From NCBI RefSeq assembly GCF_948329825.1, contig NZ_CAOJCM010000001.1, positions 1-64,000 of the forward strand: DNA of 64,000 nt. Reading direction: 5' to 3'. Positions 32,694-40,493 of the stretch are shown here, in pieces. Below the pieces are notes generated by a model. The model had not been told where the DNA came from. It was given only the letters and a program-made list of their open reading frames with translations, and ran no database searches. The number at the start of each line of letters is the position of its first letter. The first letter of the stretch is position 1. The DNA is from Paenibacillus sp. JJ-100. GTDB taxonomy: Bacteria > Bacillota > Bacilli > Paenibacillales > Paenibacillaceae. The translations under genes and the position numbers were made by a program.

Positions 32694-33044
32694 GTGAAGC
32701 AGGAGAGCGCTATACACGTACAGAAGCAGGTGTGTGCGAAATACAATGCAGACTATGTCCCGAGTGAACCCCACTTTAAGGTGGGGATTGCCTGGAACGT
32801 GAAGAAGAAGCTTGAACCGATTCATGGGATGCGAATTCAGCCAGAAGGCGATACGACGGGCTGGTACATTTGGGCCGAGGAATATTCGGCAGCCGATGAT
32901 TTCTTTGTACCGCTACACGTTGCACATATCGATGAATGGGATGAGAAGATTAATCGATATCTCGGACTTGCTCCGGGGTGGAGGTTCTTGATTGCCGAGG
33001 ATTATGAGGATGTATGGTTTGATGAAGGACTGCTCAATCGATAG
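32694..33044 (+). CDS. Imm33/DUF2185-type immunity-like protein
   Basis: A 116-residue protein matching the Imm33 pattern: 'VKKKLEPIHGMRIQPEGDTTGWYIWAEE', then 'DDFFVPLHVAHI', then 'YLGLAPGWRFLIAEDYEDVWFDEGLL'. Imm33 proteins are predicted immunity partners of polymorphic toxins, but many, like this one, stand alone. GTG 32694 has GGAGGG 5 nt upstream. No toxin gene lies within several kilobases. It is a chromosomal orphan of normal base composition, unlike the AT-rich cassettes at the window start. Confidence 0.75.
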   Translation: MKQESAIHVQKQVCAKYNADYVPSEPHFKVGIAWNVKKKLEPIHGMRIQPEGDTTGWYIWAEEYSAADDFFVPLHVAHIDEWDEKINRYLGLAPGWRFLIAEDYEDVWFDEGLLNR

Positions 33045-33095
33045 GTTGCATTAAGCTTTGGCAAGATGATTTGTAAATTAAATTAGCGAGTTATG

Positions 33096-33139
33096 GCGCT
33101 ACTTTACATGGATAACTCATGTAGGGTAGCATTTTTTTA
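33096..33139 (+). terminator. Terminator after the Imm33-like gene
   Basis: GCTACTTTACATG/CATGTAGGGTAGC hairpin followed by a run of seven Ts. Confidence 0.85.
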
Positions 33140-33278
33140 TTAGGAAGGGATGTAGTCTGGAAATTAACTTGTTTCCATAGCATTCGCAAATCCCACATTA
33201 TGGGTTATGATGTACCTGGGAGAAAATTTTACAGGGACAGGAAGTCATGGGTTAAAAACGAACCGGGAGTGGAGTGGA

Positions 33279-33788
33279 ATGGTACGTAAGTTAGCCTTGA
33301 TCCTCGGTGTTATGTTGTTACTTGTAACGGCTTGTCAGAGTAAAACAGAACCTGAGGATACACCGAAACCAGGCATCTCAGGTACGAATGACGAATCATC
33401 CGTGGATGAAGAAGAACCAGCAGTCTCTTCGCCACAAGGGGAAGTTGTCCCGCCTGAATATGTGGATGAGAGCAAGTATTCCGGTGATGAGCTGGAAATT
33501 GTCAAACTAATGAACGCACGTATGCGTTATTTATATGAACAAGATGAAAAGGGTTATATGAGCCTGTTCGCGCCGGAATCTCCGGTGTCAGGCATGCCAA
33601 ATATTACAGTCCGCAAAATCACTTCCATGGGCGACATTACGATTACGGAACAAAAAAAGATCTATCAAGGTGTCGTCATCATTACGGAGTTGGAAGAAGG
33701 CGACATCGAGTCCAGCCCCATCATGGTGTTTTGGAAAAAGAAAGCGGATGGTGATGCTGCTAAGTGGATCATTGCGGACATCGATTAG
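33279..33788 (+). CDS. Lipoprotein, unknown function
   Basis: A 169-residue lipoprotein with signal 'VRKLALILGVMLLLVTAC' and lipobox LVTAC, then a Ser/Pro/Glu linker, then a ~100-residue domain resembling an NTF2/DUF4878-like fold ('LMNARMRYLYEQDEKGYMSLF', 'IYQGVVIITELEEGDI', 'VFWKKKADGDAAKWIIADID'). The start is ATG 33279 after GGGAGTGG; the 24-codon extension to 33207 would spoil the signal peptide. It is probably a surface protein; no partner is evident. Confidence 0.7.
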   Translation: MVRKLALILGVMLLLVTACQSKTEPEDTPKPGISGTNDESSVDEEEPAVSSPQGEVVPPEYVDESKYSGDELEIVKLMNARMRYLYEQDEKGYMSLFAPESPVSGMPNITVRKITSMGDITITEQKKIYQGVVIITELEEGDIESSPIMVFWKKKADGDAAKWIIADID

Positions 33789-33949
33789 CTGACTGGGGGC
33801 AGGAATCCATTAATGGATTAACGCATTATGAGAAGCCCGATAACCCCTGAAAGCGATGTGTTTAGAAAATGTATATGTTCAAATTTTATGAGTGAGTAGT
33901 AGAACTATAAGCAACTAAGAAATATACATAAACGGAGGATTTAGACATA

Positions 33950-34135
33950 ATGGAATTTTTAGAAATAGGTTTGATTGTTGTAACAGTAATGCTGTTCGTC
34001 ATGGGCGCGGTAAGCAAACGTAGAACATTTTTTAGGTGGGGGATCGCAAGTCTCCTTCTTCTGATTGTGGTGTTTATTCCGTCGTTTGTGAACGGATTTC
34101 AGGATGGATTTGTTGAGGGATGGTCCGCCAGATGA
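33950..34135 (+). CDS. Small two-helix membrane protein
   Basis: A 61-residue protein with hydrophobic segments at ~3-21 and ~30-48 separated by a basic loop ('SKRRTFFRW'). GGAGG precedes the ATG. It overlaps the following Nudix gene through ATGA, so the two are translationally coupled. No family is recognised. Confidence 0.6.
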   Translation: MEFLEIGLIVVTVMLFVMGAVSKRRTFFRWGIASLLLLIVVFIPSFVNGFQDGFVEGWSAR

Positions 34136-34623
34136 GTGATGTAGTAAACCAAAATATATCGTATACGCAAGGCAAAAACCGATTTAACTTTCGTGTAGCT
34201 GGTATTGTAATGGATGTAGATAGGGTTCTTTTGCATCAGGCAAAACAGGATGATTTCTGGAACTTGCCTGGCGGGCGTGTGGAGATGAATGAGTCAACTG
34301 AGGCTGGGATCCAGCGAGAGATAATGGAGGAGCTTGGCGTTTTCGTTCAAGTGGAGAAGCTGGCTTTTATTTGCGAAGACTTCTATGAATACGATGGTGT
34401 GAATATGCATGAGATTGGATTCTATTATGTGATCTCTCTGCCCGAAGGGCATTCCTTTTATAAAGAACCTCAGTTCAATGGTTTGGAGCAAGAAGGTAAT
34501 TTAACGTTTCGCTGGTTCCCCATTCAAGAGACCGAGCAGATGGAGCTTTATCCTGTTTTTTTGCGAAAAGAACTCGTTAATCTTCGTGATGCCAGCGGCA
34601 TCAGACACTTCATCCAGAAATAG
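34132..34623 (+). CDS. Nudix hydrolase
   Basis: A 163-residue protein with the Nudix box 'GGRVEMNESTEAGIQREIMEELGV' (~residues 47-70). The C-terminal part 'NLTFRWFPIQETEQMELYPVFLRKEL' is typical of MutT-like cytoplasmic enzymes. The ATG at 34132 overlaps the stop of the small membrane protein gene. A histidine-phosphatase gene follows after 11 bp, suggesting a joint transcript. Substrate unknown. Confidence 0.83.
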   Translation: MSDVVNQNISYTQGKNRFNFRVAGIVMDVDRVLLHQAKQDDFWNLPGGRVEMNESTEAGIQREIMEELGVFVQVEKLAFICEDFYEYDGVNMHEIGFYYVISLPEGHSFYKEPQFNGLEQEGNLTFRWFPIQETEQMELYPVFLRKELVNLRDASGIRHFIQK

Positions 34624-34634
34624 AGGGGTAGCCA

Positions 34635-35207
34635 ATGGATATTACATTTATTCGTCATGGTCACGCGGAGCATTTGTTGAATTATCCGAAAGAGCTTAAC
34701 CGATTACACCCGGGTTTGACTGAACAGGGGAAGGAACAAATCGTAGCCTTACGAAAAAACATCAAGGTAATGCCTCACGATACCATTGTGGTAAGTCCAA
34801 CCAAACGTACTCTTGAGACGGTAGAACTACTAACACCGAGAGAGCGTAGTGGGTTGGGAATCAGTCCCCTGGTTGGCCCTAGAATGTATCCTCAAGATCC
34901 GAAGTTGGCTCCATTAGGCTGTGACCAAATCTATTCAATGGCAGAACTCAGCGTACTATATCCAGATAAGCCATACATAGATGTTGGATTAGAAGCCTGG
35001 GATGAAAGTATAAATCAGATGAATCCGCAGCGGTTTACGCGATTAGCAGAGCAACTCCTGGCTTGGTGCAGAAAACAGACGGGGCATACGTTTATCGTGT
35101 CTCATGATGGTACGATTACGAATTACAGAATGTTGTTAGGTGAGCATGATCTAACTAGAGATGATTTTCTGGGAGAAGCAGGGTACTACACTGCCCGCAA
35201 TGTTTAG
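34635..35207 (+). CDS. Histidine phosphatase-superfamily protein
   Basis: A 190-residue protein with the catalytic RHG motif at the start ('MDITFIRHGHAEHLL'), 'VVSPTKRTLETVELL' (phosphate-binding Arg), and the second His in 'FIVSHDGTITNYR'. It is a phosphoglycerate-mutase-like phosphatase of small phosphorylated compounds. GAGGGG precedes the ATG, and it is closely linked to the Nudix gene upstream. The length is normal for the family. Confidence 0.82.
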   Translation: MDITFIRHGHAEHLLNYPKELNRLHPGLTEQGKEQIVALRKNIKVMPHDTIVVSPTKRTLETVELLTPRERSGLGISPLVGPRMYPQDPKLAPLGCDQIYSMAELSVLYPDKPYIDVGLEAWDESINQMNPQRFTRLAEQLLAWCRKQTGHTFIVSHDGTITNYRMLLGEHDLTRDDFLGEAGYYTARNV

Positions 35208-35253
35208 CTTGAGAAGGGTCAATTCCCGCTTTATAAGAGAGGATGAAGAGTAG

Positions 35254-36147
35254 ATGCGTACCATTCAAGTGTACCACTATGAAGCTTTTTCAAGTATTCC
35301 AGGTAAAGGCAACCCTGCGGGTGTCGTTTTTGATGCGGATGATCTGACTGAAGCCGCAATGCAGCAGATTGCTCATGCCGTTGGTTTTAATGAGACGGTA
35401 TTTGTATTGAAGGCTGAAACGGCCGATGTTCGGCTGCGTTACTTCACACCGGGACATGAGATTAATCTGTGTGGTCATGCAACCATGGCGGCAATGTATG
35501 GGTTGAAAACGCGTGGTGTATTAGAAGAGAAAGACGCCGTCACGATTGAGACCAATGTAGGCATACTACCGATTGAATTCGAGGTACAAGATGGGACATG
35601 GGTTATGGAGATGAAGCAGGATCAACCGCGCTTTGTTCCCTTTCAAGGAGATGTGGAGAAGCTTGCTGAAGCGATTCATCTGACAATGGGTGATTTGGAT
35701 CTAAGCATGCCTATTGTGTATGGAAGTACAGGTACGTGGACGTTGTTAATTCCGATTCGTCATCTGAGCGCTTTTGCGAAAATGAAACCGGATTCATCTG
35801 AGTTCCCTAGTATTCTAGTGGAAAACCCCAAGTCCTCATTACATCCCTTCTGTCTGGAAACGCGCGATTCAGATGCCATGATGCATGCCAGACATTTCTC
35901 TTCACCGTACTCAGGCACAACAGAAGACCCCGTAACGGGTACCGCATCAGGAGTGATGGGAGCCTTCTATTTAACGTATGTGGATCAGGACACTCAGGAA
36001 GTTGATTTTATCGTGGAGCAGGGCCATGAGATTGGCCGAGATGGCAAGGTTCAGGTGAATGTGCGCCGGGAGCAGGATGGAATGGATGTGCGAATCAAGG
36101 GTACAGCTGTTTATGTTCGCGAGATGACGGTGGAGATCGGCAGTTAA
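35254..36147 (+). CDS. PhzF-family isomerase/epimerase-like protein
   Basis: A 297-residue protein of the PhzF (diaminopimelate-epimerase-like) family. N-terminal 'GKGNPAGVVF' is followed by the catalytic Glu47 in 'GFNETVFV', then 'RYFTPGHEINLCGHATMAA' and 'EDPVTGTASG'. Single chromosomal PhzF homologues are common and usually not linked to phenazine synthesis; no phz genes are nearby. The ATG follows GAGGATGAAGAG. It may be co-transcribed with the following nucleotidyltransferase gene (22-bp gap). Confidence 0.85.
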   Translation: MRTIQVYHYEAFSSIPGKGNPAGVVFDADDLTEAAMQQIAHAVGFNETVFVLKAETADVRLRYFTPGHEINLCGHATMAAMYGLKTRGVLEEKDAVTIETNVGILPIEFEVQDGTWVMEMKQDQPRFVPFQGDVEKLAEAIHLTMGDLDLSMPIVYGSTGTWTLLIPIRHLSAFAKMKPDSSEFPSILVENPKSSLHPFCLETRDSDAMMHARHFSSPYSGTTEDPVTGTASGVMGAFYLTYVDQDTQEVDFIVEQGHEIGRDGKVQVNVRREQDGMDVRIKGTAVYVREMTVEIGS

Positions 36148-36169
36148 GGTTATGACATGAGGTGAGAAT

Positions 36170-36937
36170 ATGATGGATGAAAAAGCCGTCTTACACAGGC
36201 TTATCGACACACTCAAAGAAGAGTTAACGGATGCGCTGACAGGTGTATATTTACATGGCTCCATGGCGATGGGCTGTTTCCATCCTAAGCAAAGTGATAT
36301 CGACATTCTAGTCGTATGCAGAGAGAAACGTTCTTCTGAGACATACCGCAGGATCGCCGACCAGCTTATAGGTATAGAAGAGGAGATGCACATTCCAAAA
36401 GGATTTGAACTTAGTATTGTGCTAGAGTCCACTGTAACAGAAAATTTATATCCTACGCCTTTTGAATTTCATTATTCTGCTTACCACCGGGAGAAGTATA
36501 GAAATGATCCCACGTATCTCTGCGGTGGTCATGAAGATCCGGATGTTGTTGCACATATGGCGGTTATCTATGACCGAGGTGTTGTGCTGTATGGCAAGCC
36601 GATTAAGGATCTTTTTCAACCTGCTAATCGTAAACATGTGATCGATTCCATCACTTCGGATGCAAGTTCAGCTTTGGAGGAAATCGTAGATAATCCGGTC
36701 TATTACGTATTAAGTTTGTGGCGTGTGTTGTTGTATATTCAGGAATCGGTGATCTATTCCAAGCGAGAGGCCGGAGAGCGTGCGTTGGCAGAAGCTTTGC
36801 CTGAATATAAGGAACTTCTTTCGCAATGTCTGGCGAAGTATAACGGGGAACTGGAATCCGTCAATGTGGATGCTGCACACTTAAGAGATTATGCTGAGTA
36901 TATGCTCAAGCATATTGATAAGGCCCTGCAAGCGTAA
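36170..36937 (+). CDS. Aminoglycoside nucleotidyltransferase-like protein (AadA-type fold)
   Basis: A 255-residue protein. The N-terminal nucleotidyltransferase domain has 'GVYLHGSMAMGCFHPKQSDIDILVV' (GS and DxD motifs), and the C-terminal helical domain is related to the adenylyltransferase C-terminal family ('YYVLSLWRVLLYIQESVIYSKREAGERALAEALPEY'). This is the plan of streptomycin/spectinomycin adenylyltransferases. The chromosomal setting and remote similarity mean a resistance phenotype cannot be assumed. GAGGTGAG precedes ATG-ATG. Confidence 0.8.
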   Translation: MMDEKAVLHRLIDTLKEELTDALTGVYLHGSMAMGCFHPKQSDIDILVVCREKRSSETYRRIADQLIGIEEEMHIPKGFELSIVLESTVTENLYPTPFEFHYSAYHREKYRNDPTYLCGGHEDPDVVAHMAVIYDRGVVLYGKPIKDLFQPANRKHVIDSITSDASSALEEIVDNPVYYVLSLWRVLLYIQESVIYSKREAGERALAEALPEYKELLSQCLAKYNGELESVNVDAAHLRDYAEYMLKHIDKALQA

Positions 36938-36950
36938 AGGAGGAATATAG

Positions 36951-37223
36951 ATGAAAGAATCACAACGGATCAAATGGGAGAAACAATTGAAACAAGGCAA
37001 GAAGCATCACATTTTAGTACGAGGCGTTCTAGGCTGGGGTCTGCCCCTTGCTTTTGTATACACGTTGTTCATGACGTCGTGGGGTGGTCAGGGTCTTACG
37101 ATGGATGGTGAGTTTTATGTAACCTTGCTGACTGCTCTCGTTCTGTTTCCAGCTGCGGGCATCTGGTATGGTGTCTGGACGTGGAAAATTTTGAAAATGA
37201 AAGTCGAGCAAGGAAGAAGATAG
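36951..37223 (+). CDS. Small two-helix membrane protein
   Basis: A 90-residue protein with a basic N-terminus and two membrane helices (~23-42 and ~57-80). AGGAGG precedes the ATG, 13 bp after the nucleotidyltransferase stop. No family is recognised. Confidence 0.6.
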   Translation: MKESQRIKWEKQLKQGKKHHILVRGVLGWGLPLAFVYTLFMTSWGGQGLTMDGEFYVTLLTALVLFPAAGIWYGVWTWKILKMKVEQGRR

Positions 37224-37272
37224 ATTGGGATCGTGAGCATATTCTCTGATGTTGTTGAACAGGAGGAGCTAC

Positions 37273-37728
37273 ATGGGGTATATCACGGATTTACGAAAAT
37301 TGGTGGGCACACGACCCTTGATTATGGCAGGTTCCTGTGTACTGGTGTTTAATATGCAAGGCCATCTGCTGCTTCAAAGACGAACGGACAGTTTGGATTG
37401 GGGCACGATTGGTGGTTCGCTTGAACCGGGTGAATCGTTAGAAGAGGCTGCTGCGCGTGAACTATATGAAGAAGCCGGGCTACGGGCTGACACGTATAAG
37501 CTGATTACCGTTTTCTCAGGACAGGATATGTATTACCAGTATCCCCACGGAGATGAGATCTACAATGTGATGGCGATTTACGAAGCAGAGGGCATTACAG
37601 GCACCCCGACAGTGATGGACGATGAAGGTTTGGAGCTCAGATACTTTGATTTAAATCAACCGATTCCTGAGATTAATCCGTTCACCCAATATGTACTGTC
37701 GAAAGCAGGGTATATTCAAGTCCAGTGA
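37273..37728 (+). CDS. Nudix hydrolase
   Basis: A 151-residue protein with the Nudix box 'GGSLEPGESLEEAAARELYEEAGL' (~47-70). N-terminal 'MGYITDLRKLVGTRPLIMAGSCVLVF' is typical of a widespread Bacillales Nudix subgroup annotated as ADP-ribose-type or general hydrolases. ATG 37273 has AGGAGGAG upstream; the earlier in-frame ATG at 37249 is not preceded by a site. It is last in the apparent 35.2-37.7 kb unit. Confidence 0.85.
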   Translation: MGYITDLRKLVGTRPLIMAGSCVLVFNMQGHLLLQRRTDSLDWGTIGGSLEPGESLEEAAARELYEEAGLRADTYKLITVFSGQDMYYQYPHGDEIYNVMAIYEAEGITGTPTVMDDEGLELRYFDLNQPIPEINPFTQYVLSKAGYIQVQ

Positions 37729-37839
37729 TGAAGTCTAGTCCGTAGACACAGATGAGTTTATTGTGATGAGGTGCGTAGCTTTAGGTAAGGGCTCTTAAAT
37801 TTCACACGTCATTGACCTAAGAAATAGGGGGAAGTAAAA

Positions 37840-38034
37840 ATGGATATGATGTTTGATTCAGGTATCGGTTTTGGTTTTGGTATAGGTTCGTTGATCTCTA
37901 TTTTTGTTATTCTAGTGAATTTATTGTTATATGGCTTGGGTGCGTATGCATTAATTCTATTTATTAGACTTGCCAAACGAGGTATTCAGGCATTGGATAT
38001 TTATTTATATGAGAAACGTGGCGGACGATATTAG
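37840..38034 (+). CDS. Small hydrophobic membrane protein
   Basis: A 64-residue protein: a Gly/Phe-rich N-terminus ('GIGFGFGIGS'), one long membrane helix (~17-43) and a short basic tail ending 'YEKRGGRY'. GGGGGAAG precedes the ATG. Similar tiny proteins are frequent in Paenibacillus; no function is known. Confidence 0.6.
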   Translation: MDMMFDSGIGFGFGIGSLISIFVILVNLLLYGLGAYALILFIRLAKRGIQALDIYLYEKRGGRY

Positions 38035-38160
38035 TCATGAACGCTGTTATCCTTTTTCAGATCGGTAAGCCCGCACAAGATTATCATTTTTCTCTCAGTG
38101 ATTTGCGGATGCTATTTTAGTATGATAAAGATATCATTTTGCAAAGAGAGAGGGTTAGAC

Positions 38161-38949
38161 ATGGATACGTTTTTGCAGCAAATTAACGAGTTGAACGAGC
38201 ATCAGAGAGAATTGGTCAGCCTGCATCCTTTTTTTGCAGAACATCATCCGGTTGTTGTAGCGCACGAATCGTTGTTATATATCTATGATTATTCATTGAA
38301 TACTGAGCAATATGAATGGGTCAAAACCGTACCAGACGACCTATATATTCCCGATGATTGTCTAAGCACAATGCCTGTACACCATCTGGATAATCGCATG
38401 TGTGCCATTGTCACGGCTTCTGTTTTCGAAAATGTAGAGCAACAGATCTTGTTGCTTCATGAGTATGTGCATTGTTCTGTCTATAGGAAATACAATGAGA
38501 AGATCATGAATCGTCTGCAGATTAAACATAAAATGACCCAGTTGAAGCGAGGAACTTGGGAGATGCATTATGAATTTCCATATGAAGATGAGAACGTTGC
38601 TGCGGGAATTACATCTCTTCTATCTGCTCTGAAGAGCGAGGATCTCCAGCGAATTCAGGCCGCGCGCACAGCATTGTTTGAATCCCTTACAGAAGAACAG
38701 GCCGAATATTGGAGCTGGCTGGAGTGGAATGAAGGTTTTGCACGATATATCGAGAATCGGATTCGGGCTCATTATGGATTAGAACCCAACCATGTTGGTA
38801 ATACAGCACCGTTTAACCACCTCGTATTTTACGAGTGTGGGTCTGAATATATTCGTTTGCTAGTACAGGAACAGCCAGCTTATCATACAGAACTAGAGCA
38901 ATTGTTTGACCGGATGCAGGTGGAGAGACTGGCGAGTTTGGTGGGCTAA
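38161..38949 (+). CDS. Putative cytoplasmic zinc metallopeptidase (HExxH)
   Basis: A 262-residue protein with a gluzincin-type motif: HEYVH at 100-104 ('ILLLHEYVHCSVY') and a downstream Glu in 'WNEGFARYIENRI' that could be the third ligand. There is no signal peptide. I do not recognise a named family. The start is ATG 38161 behind GAGAGAGGG; the open frame to 38098 is a non-coding extension. It is followed by a possible short pseudogene on the same strand. Confidence 0.7.
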   Translation: MDTFLQQINELNEHQRELVSLHPFFAEHHPVVVAHESLLYIYDYSLNTEQYEWVKTVPDDLYIPDDCLSTMPVHHLDNRMCAIVTASVFENVEQQILLLHEYVHCSVYRKYNEKIMNRLQIKHKMTQLKRGTWEMHYEFPYEDENVAAGITSLLSALKSEDLQRIQAARTALFESLTEEQAEYWSWLEWNEGFARYIENRIRAHYGLEPNHVGNTAPFNHLVFYECGSEYIRLLVQEQPAYHTELEQLFDRMQVERLASLVG

Positions 38950-38954
38950 CGAGA

Positions 38955-39236
38955 ATGTAAACTAACCAAGAGACAGATCAGGTTGATTTCAATCTGTTTT
39001 ATGATGCAAGCTGGAGCGAGGAAGTATGGTCTGCATTAAAGGAAGAGTCGGGGTATGAGATGAGGGACCGTTTAACAACGGATGAAATCATACGCTGGCG
39101 GGACCGTACGTTTTCTTTTTTTAAAGGCGAGGAGCCGGGCATTACTCCGTGTTACATTACTGAAGAGGTGGTGCAAGCTTTTGTTGAAAAAACAGTATTC
39201 CGCCTACTTGAGTTGTTGTCGGTATGGAGGCAGTAA
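38955..39236 (+). pseudogene. Probable small gene with a stop at codon 2
   Basis: ATG 38955 is followed directly by TAA and then by 91 open codons: 'TNQETDQVDFNLFYDASWSE', 'EVWSALKEESGYEMRDRLTT', 'DEIIRWRDRTFSFFKGEEP', ending at TAA 39234-39236. The amino-acid texture is protein-like (acidic, with regular helices). The simplest reading is a nonsense mutation at codon 2. An internal start at ATG 39059 would give a shorter protein. Family unknown. Confidence 0.4.
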
Positions 39237-39687
39237 GATAAGGCCTATTGGAGTGCTGTTTCTAACTCTCCTCGTCCTATTCATTACAGGCTGCGGCAGT
39301 AGCAATTCAGATGTGCTGGAATCTAAAGGCGTTCAGAGGCTAGAAGAAAAACAGGAAATACCTGTGTTAATCACGTTATCTTGTAATCAAGCTCGCCCCT
39401 CAAGTCCGTGCCGGAATGTGGAGTTCGACCGCTCTGACGAGATTCAGATCGTCACCGAAGCCATATTCAGTGCCGAGCGTATGCAGGGGATACTTGACTA
39501 TGCTGCTGAATACAAGATGAACATTACATACGCAGACGGCTCCGTAATTCGGTACGATCTGTCACTGGGTACAGATCCGGAGATGCAAGGTTTGCTTGTA
39601 AATCAGGAGGATACGATGATAGGATATTCGATCCCTCTGGAGAACGCGAATCAACTGAGACAAGTCATTCAGCGACGTACAGATTAA
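39184..39687 (+). CDS. Lipoprotein of unknown function, start uncertain
   Basis: The mature part is clear: membrane signal 'IGVLFLTLLVLFITGC' with lipobox ITGC, then about 125 residues with 'VLITLSCNQARPSSPCRNVEF' and 'YADGSVIRYDLSLG'. No ATG with a ribosome site precedes the signal. TTG 39184 ('LKKQYSAYLSCCRYGGSKIRP...') is one option; a start nearer 39238 after GGAGG would need a non-standard codon. It overlaps the end of the preceding pseudogene in another frame. Confidence 0.55.
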   Translation: MKKQYSAYLSCCRYGGSKIRPIGVLFLTLLVLFITGCGSSNSDVLESKGVQRLEEKQEIPVLITLSCNQARPSSPCRNVEFDRSDEIQIVTEAIFSAERMQGILDYAAEYKMNITYADGSVIRYDLSLGTDPEMQGLLVNQEDTMIGYSIPLENANQLRQVIQRRTD

Positions 39688-39833
39688 TGAAACCAACGAC
39701 AGCAGTTATCGAATAGCACAACAGAAGTGGAAGCGGAAGTTCGGTGAGCCGTATGTTGTAGTGAAGGATTACTGGAGCAAAGGCAGTAAAAATATGGTAT
39801 GGTTGTGTGAAGTGCAGGATTTTGCTGTCCAAT
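39664..39833 (+). pseudogene. C-terminal gene fragment
   Basis: Overlapping the lipoprotein end in another frame, an open stretch reads 'NDSSYRIAQQKWKRKFGEPY' and 'VVVKDYWSKGSKNMVWLCEV', ending 'QDFAVQ' at TAA 39831-39833. It has no start and looks like the tail of a lost protein. Family unknown. Confidence 0.3.
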
Positions 39834-39846
39834 AACCAGAATTGAG

Positions 39847-39885
39847 AGATGACCGCCTGCACGGAAACAGGAGTCATCTTTTTTG
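39847..39885 (+). terminator. Rho-independent terminator
   Basis: AGATGAC/GTCATCT with an inner CCTG/CAGG pair, followed by six Ts. Confidence 0.8.
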
Positions 39886-39971
39886 TATTATTCTTTTTGC
39901 TGCATCGATAACAAAGGCTTCAACGTATAGTGTATGGACAAAAGAGAGAGAGAAAGGAGCGAGGGGATAAC

Positions 39972-40493
39972 ATGACAGAAACAATGAGAGCAACAGGAAT
40001 CGAGGAGTGGAGTACACCGCAACAAAAGCTTTCTCCTCATGCCATAAGTCTATGGAGAGTCAGCGCGATCATATCCAACGTCATCGGCTTTGTTGTACTG
40101 GCGGTGCTACTAATCCTGGACTCCGTTTACGATTGGAAAACCTGGATTGGATGGATTTTGTGGGGATTCACGGCCCTATCCGTCGGTTATGCCATATGGG
40201 ATGTTTTTTTACGGCCAGTGTGGCTGTACCGACATTGGTTTTATGGTGTTAACGCGGAATATTTGCAATTGAAGCATGGTGCGCTGAACAAGGTACATCA
40301 AGTCATCCCTATGGCTAAGGTGCAATCTGTATCCACGAATCAGGGGCCATTAATGAGAAAATACGGATTGTATTCGGTCTCCATCGGTACGATGGGTACA
40401 TCTCATGTCATACCGGCCCTGCCAGAAGAAGTGGCATTTGCACTACGGAACCAGATCGCAGACTATGCTCAAATCAATGAGGTGGATGAATGA
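39972..40493 (+). CDS. Bacterial PH-domain membrane protein (YdbS-like)
   Basis: A 173-residue protein with two membrane helices (~40-60 and ~68-88), then a bPH2 domain ('NAEYLQLKHGALNKVHQVIPMAKVQSVSTNQGPLMRKYGLYSVSIGT'). It is the small partner of a conserved two-gene unit (ydbS-ydbT in B. subtilis). The start is ATG 39972. The stop overlaps the start of the larger partner by 4 bp. The pair has been linked to membrane protection against some bacteriocins in Bacillus, but the mechanism is not clear. Confidence 0.82.
   Translation: MTETMRATGIEEWSTPQQKLSPHAISLWRVSAIISNVIGFVVLAVLLILDSVYDWKTWIGWILWGFTALSVGYAIWDVFLRPVWLYRHWFYGVNAEYLQLKHGALNKVHQVIPMAKVQSVSTNQGPLMRKYGLYSVSIGTMGTSHVIPALPEEVAFALRNQIADYAQINEVDE

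Noticed and set aside
35254..36147. Phenazine biosynthesis locus
   Set aside because: Only a lone PhzF homologue is present; no other phz genes are nearby.
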